The position numbers and the translations under genes were made by a program. From assembly GCA_012034805.1 (NCBI GenBank), contig JAAUOP010000013.1:1-57527 (forward strand): 57,527 nucleotides of DNA. Direction: 5' to 3'. The DNA comes from Synechococcales cyanobacterium CRU_2_2. Lineage in GTDB: Bacteria; Cyanobacteriota; Cyanobacteriia; PCC-9006; JAAUQQ01. Below are positions 55,331 to 57,527 of the stretch, piece by piece (position 1 is the first letter of the stretch; each line of letters opens with the position of its first letter). Below the pieces are notes generated by a model. It was not told where the DNA came from. It did not search any database and worked only from the letters and a program-made list of their open reading frames with translations.

Positions 55331-57527
55331 ATGTCTCTAGCGAAAAGATTTTCGATGGTGCAGCCGAATCAAAATGCTAGCCTCCGGCAGCGGCTCAACC
55401 TCTCGAGCTTGGCCCTTTCCTATCCTCGGCTAACCCTGGGGTTTTGGATCGCGATCGCCGTTGCCGGTCTGTTAGCCTTTAGTTCGCTCAAATACGCCCT
55501 GTTTCCCGACATTACCTTTCCGGTTGTCGTCGTCGATGCGACCGCGCCTACCGAGACGGTCTGGGCCACAGAGCAACAATTGGCAATCCCACTAGAGACT
55601 AGGCTGCGGCAGCTTGAGGGCCTCGATGGCCTCAAAACATCGGTTTACAACGGGCGCACTGCGCTGACCCTGTCGTTTCGGGTCGGGGCCGATTTGGACG
55701 CATCTGGGACGTTGGTAGAGCAGGCGTTGTCTGGAGTGTCGTTGCCCCAGGGCTCGTCTTACAAGGTTTTGCCGTTTAACTTGAATGAATCGGCAGCTGT
55801 GAGCTACGCCGTCTATCAGCCCGGTCAGAGCGTCGCGGAACTGTTGCCGACGGTGCGAGATCGCCTCTTGCCCAAGCTGGCCGAGATTCCTGGCGTTTTG
55901 AAAGTTGAATTGCGGGGCGACGGGGGCATCGCCGACGGCGAGACCCTGGTGCGGTTCAACGGCCAAGATGCCCTCGCCCTAGAAATTGTTAAAGCCAGTG
56001 CGGCCAATACACTCGAGGTGGTGGATCTGGCCGAAAAAGCCGTAGCTCAGTTGCAACCGTCGCTGCCCTTCCGGATTGAACAGGCCTCGACCCAAGCCAA
56101 GTTTATTAAAGAAGCGACGCGGGCGACCTTAGAAGATTTGTTCATGGCGATCGCCCTCGCCGTGGTGATTATTTTTCCGTTCCTCTGGAGCGTTCGCGCC
56201 ACCTTGATTGCAGCGTTGGCGATTCCGATTTCGCTGTTGGGGACGTTTATTGTGATGGCGATCGCCGGGTTCAACCTCGAAACCATCACCCTCCTGGCCT
56301 TGGCCCTCGTGATTGGCATCATCATCGACGACGCCATTGTTGATGTTGAGAACATTACCCGTCACATCGAAGCGGGCGAATCGCCCAAGCAAGCTGCCCA
56401 CAAAGCGACCGCCGAAATTGGCCTCACCGTTGCAGCGGCGACCTTGACGATTGTTGCTGTGTTTTTGCCGATTGGCTTGATGGGGGGCACCGTCGGCCAG
56501 TTTTTTAAGCCTTTTGGTCTGACGGTGTCGGCGGCGGTGCTGATTTCCCTGCTGGTGTCGCGGACGCTGTCGCCCGTGCTGTCGGCCCTGTGGCTCAAGC
56601 GACCGAAAGAAAAGCCTGCTGAGGAGACGGTCACCCCCTCCCCCAGCGTCTGGAGCGGGGCCTTGGATCTCTACCGAGCGCTACTCGTGTGGGCCTTGCG
56701 CAACCGTTGGTGGGTGGTGGCCCTGGCTGCAGCCAGCTTTGTGGCAGGGCTGGCGCTGATGCCGCTGATTCCCAAAGGATTTATTCCCAAGCTCGATCGC
56801 GGCACGTTTAACCTCACCTATGTAGTTTCGAGCGATCGCCTCGCGACCGGCATCGAAGATCGGTTCAGCCAGCAATTCTTTCAGCGCTACACCGTCCAGT
56901 CGGGGGATACCTGGGAGGCGATCGCCACCACCCAGCTGGGCTCCCCCTACGCTGCATCCCAGCTCGCCCAAACCAATCAGCTCGATCCCAACAGCGAATT
57001 GCAACCGGGCCAAAGCCTAAAAATTCCGACGGCGGCTGCCCTGGAAGCCGCTCAATCGGGCCTTGAGCCCAAACCCAGCCCCGGCGAAATCACCCAATTC
57101 TCGCTGCAAGAGTCCAAAGCGTTGGCGGAACAGCTTGAGGCGTCCGTGCGCCAAAATCCGAATGTGGAATCGGTATTTGCGGTGCTGGGCGATCGCGGCG
57201 CAATCAATCAAGGGCGGCTGTTTGTTCAGCTCAAGGACGATCGCCAGGTTCACACCGCCATCGTCCAAGACCAAGTCCGCCAAGCTCTGCCCAACCTAGA
57301 CGGCCTTACTGCCAGCGTCGAAGACATTCAGTTTGTCGATACCGGTGGCGAAAAGCCCCTACAGGTGGCGTTGCAGGGTGAAGATTTGGCGCTGCTGCGG
57401 CAGACGGGGGCAAAATTGGCGATCGCATTCGCAGCCAAGGTTTTGTCGATGTCACCGTCACCAGCGAAGACGAACCCGCCGATACCCCCACCGAAATCCA
57501 ACGCAAGGACAGTCAGCGGCACGGTCT
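55331..57527 (+). CDS. RND efflux transporter (AcrB/HAE-1 family) with internal LysM domain, partial
   Basis: Runs off the window end after 732 codons. It begins MSLAKRFSMVQPNQNASLRQ. The first TM helix (WIAIAVAGLLAFSSLKYALF) leads to the first porter loop (FPDITFPVVVVDATAPTET). TM2-6 (from about residue 270) include the RND signature ALALVIGIIIDDAIVDVENI, with the paired Asp residues of the proton path, and FLPIGLMGGTVGQFFKPFG. In the second periplasmic loop, residues 520-566 are a LysM domain (YTVQSGDTWEAIATTQLG, then NQLDPNSELQPGQSLKIP). Then porter sequence resumes. Beyond 57420 the raw frame degenerates; a missing base beside the HIP1 site at 57421 would restore DRIRSQGFVDVTVTSEDEP. No adaptor gene is adjacent upstream. 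Confidence 0.85.
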   Translation, partial: MSLAKRFSMVQPNQNASLRQRLNLSSLALSYPRLTLGFWIAIAVAGLLAFSSLKYALFPDITFPVVVVDATAPTETVWATEQQLAIPLETRLRQLEGLDGLKTSVYNGRTALTLSFRVGADLDASGTLVEQALSGVSLPQGSSYKVLPFNLNESAAVSYAVYQPGQSVAELLPTVRDRLLPKLAEIPGVLKVELRGDGGIADGETLVRFNGQDALALEIVKASAANTLEVVDLAEKAVAQLQPSLPFRIEQASTQAKFIKEATRATLEDLFMAIALAVVIIFPFLWSVRATLIAALAIPISLLGTFIVMAIAGFNLETITLLALALVIGIIIDDAIVDVENITRHIEAGESPKQAAHKATAEIGLTVAAATLTIVAVFLPIGLMGGTVGQFFKPFGLTVSAAVLISLLVSRTLSPVLSALWLKRPKEKPAEETVTPSPSVWSGALDLYRALLVWALRNRWWVVALAAASFVAGLALMPLIPKGFIPKLDRGTFNLTYVVSSDRLATGIEDRFSQQFFQRYTVQSGDTWEAIATTQLGSPYAASQLAQTNQLDPNSELQPGQSLKIPTAAALEAAQSGLEPKPSPGEITQFSLQESKALAEQLEASVRQNPNVESVFAVLGDRGAINQGRLFVQLKDDRQVHTAIVQDQVRQALPNLDGLTASVEDIQFVDTGGEKPLQVALQGEDLALLRQTGAKLAIAFAAKVLSMSPSPAKTNPPIPPPKSNARTVSGTV

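Overview
The window is cyanobacterial chromosome, about 57.5 kb. The evidence is the very frequent HIP1 octamer GCGATCGC and marker genes that are typical of cyanobacteria: nrtABCD with a NrtA-like domain fused to NrtC, the sulfolipid genes sqdB and sqdX, the NDH-1 subunits ndhM and ndhO, a CPP1-like protein, a DUF3531 protein, two Uma2 proteins and a CHASE2 protein kinase. A secreted peptide precursor carrying four RGTGR motifs, like the HetR-inhibiting PatX peptides, hints at a filamentous lineage. This is an inference. No rRNA, tRNA or CRISPR array was found.

Layout. 1-4.4 kb: two proteins of unknown function and a frameshifted Uma2 gene. 4.7-10.1 kb: nrtABCD, encoding a nitrate/nitrite ABC importer. 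10.1-11.4 kb: an SDR-type protein and a GNAT. 11.6-14.2 kb: sqdB and sqdX. 14.2-17.1 kb: mobile-element debris (an IS1-family element, IS5 and IS3 remnants) around a broken RTX-repeat gene. 17.7-24.8 kb: a frameshifted repeat-rich secreted protein, thrC followed by a ThiS/MoaD-like sulfur carrier, a cysteine C-S-lyase-like PLP enzyme with DUF1499, and Uma2. 24.9-32.5 kb: an orphan sugar-type ABC permease, a minus-strand cluster ndhM / PP2C phosphatase / CHAT-FHA protease-like protein, and a histidine kinase lacking the phospho-accepting His. 33-44 kb: ftsE, pentapeptide protein, proB, prs, DUF3531, TPR protein, ECF-type ATPase, hslO, CPP1-like, ndhO and an EamA exporter. 44-48.6 kb: a degenerate receiver-HPt protein and a CHASE2-Ser/Thr kinase. 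48.9-50.6 kb: an AT-rich accessory block with an ExbD-like secreted protein and an Mrr-type restriction enzyme. 50.8 kb to the end: dapB, the RGTGR-repeat gene, a membrane-anchored HTH-like protein, a nucleosidase and the start of an RND transporter with a LysM domain inside its periplasmic loop.

Two genome-wide features stand out. First, many spacers hold short tandem repeats (12-22 bp units), and there are dispersed hairpin repeats, including a MITE-like pair of about 130 bp. Second, at least twelve genes, including housekeeping ones (thrC, hslO), are split by single-base indels, at homopolymers or beside CGATCG. That pattern looks more like sequencing error than true decay, so most of these genes are annotated over their whole extent.

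Functionally the window mixes nitrogen uptake, sulfolipid synthesis, amino-acid synthesis (Thr, Pro, Lys/diaminopimelate) and NDH-1 parts with a notable set of signalling proteins based on protein phosphorylation.
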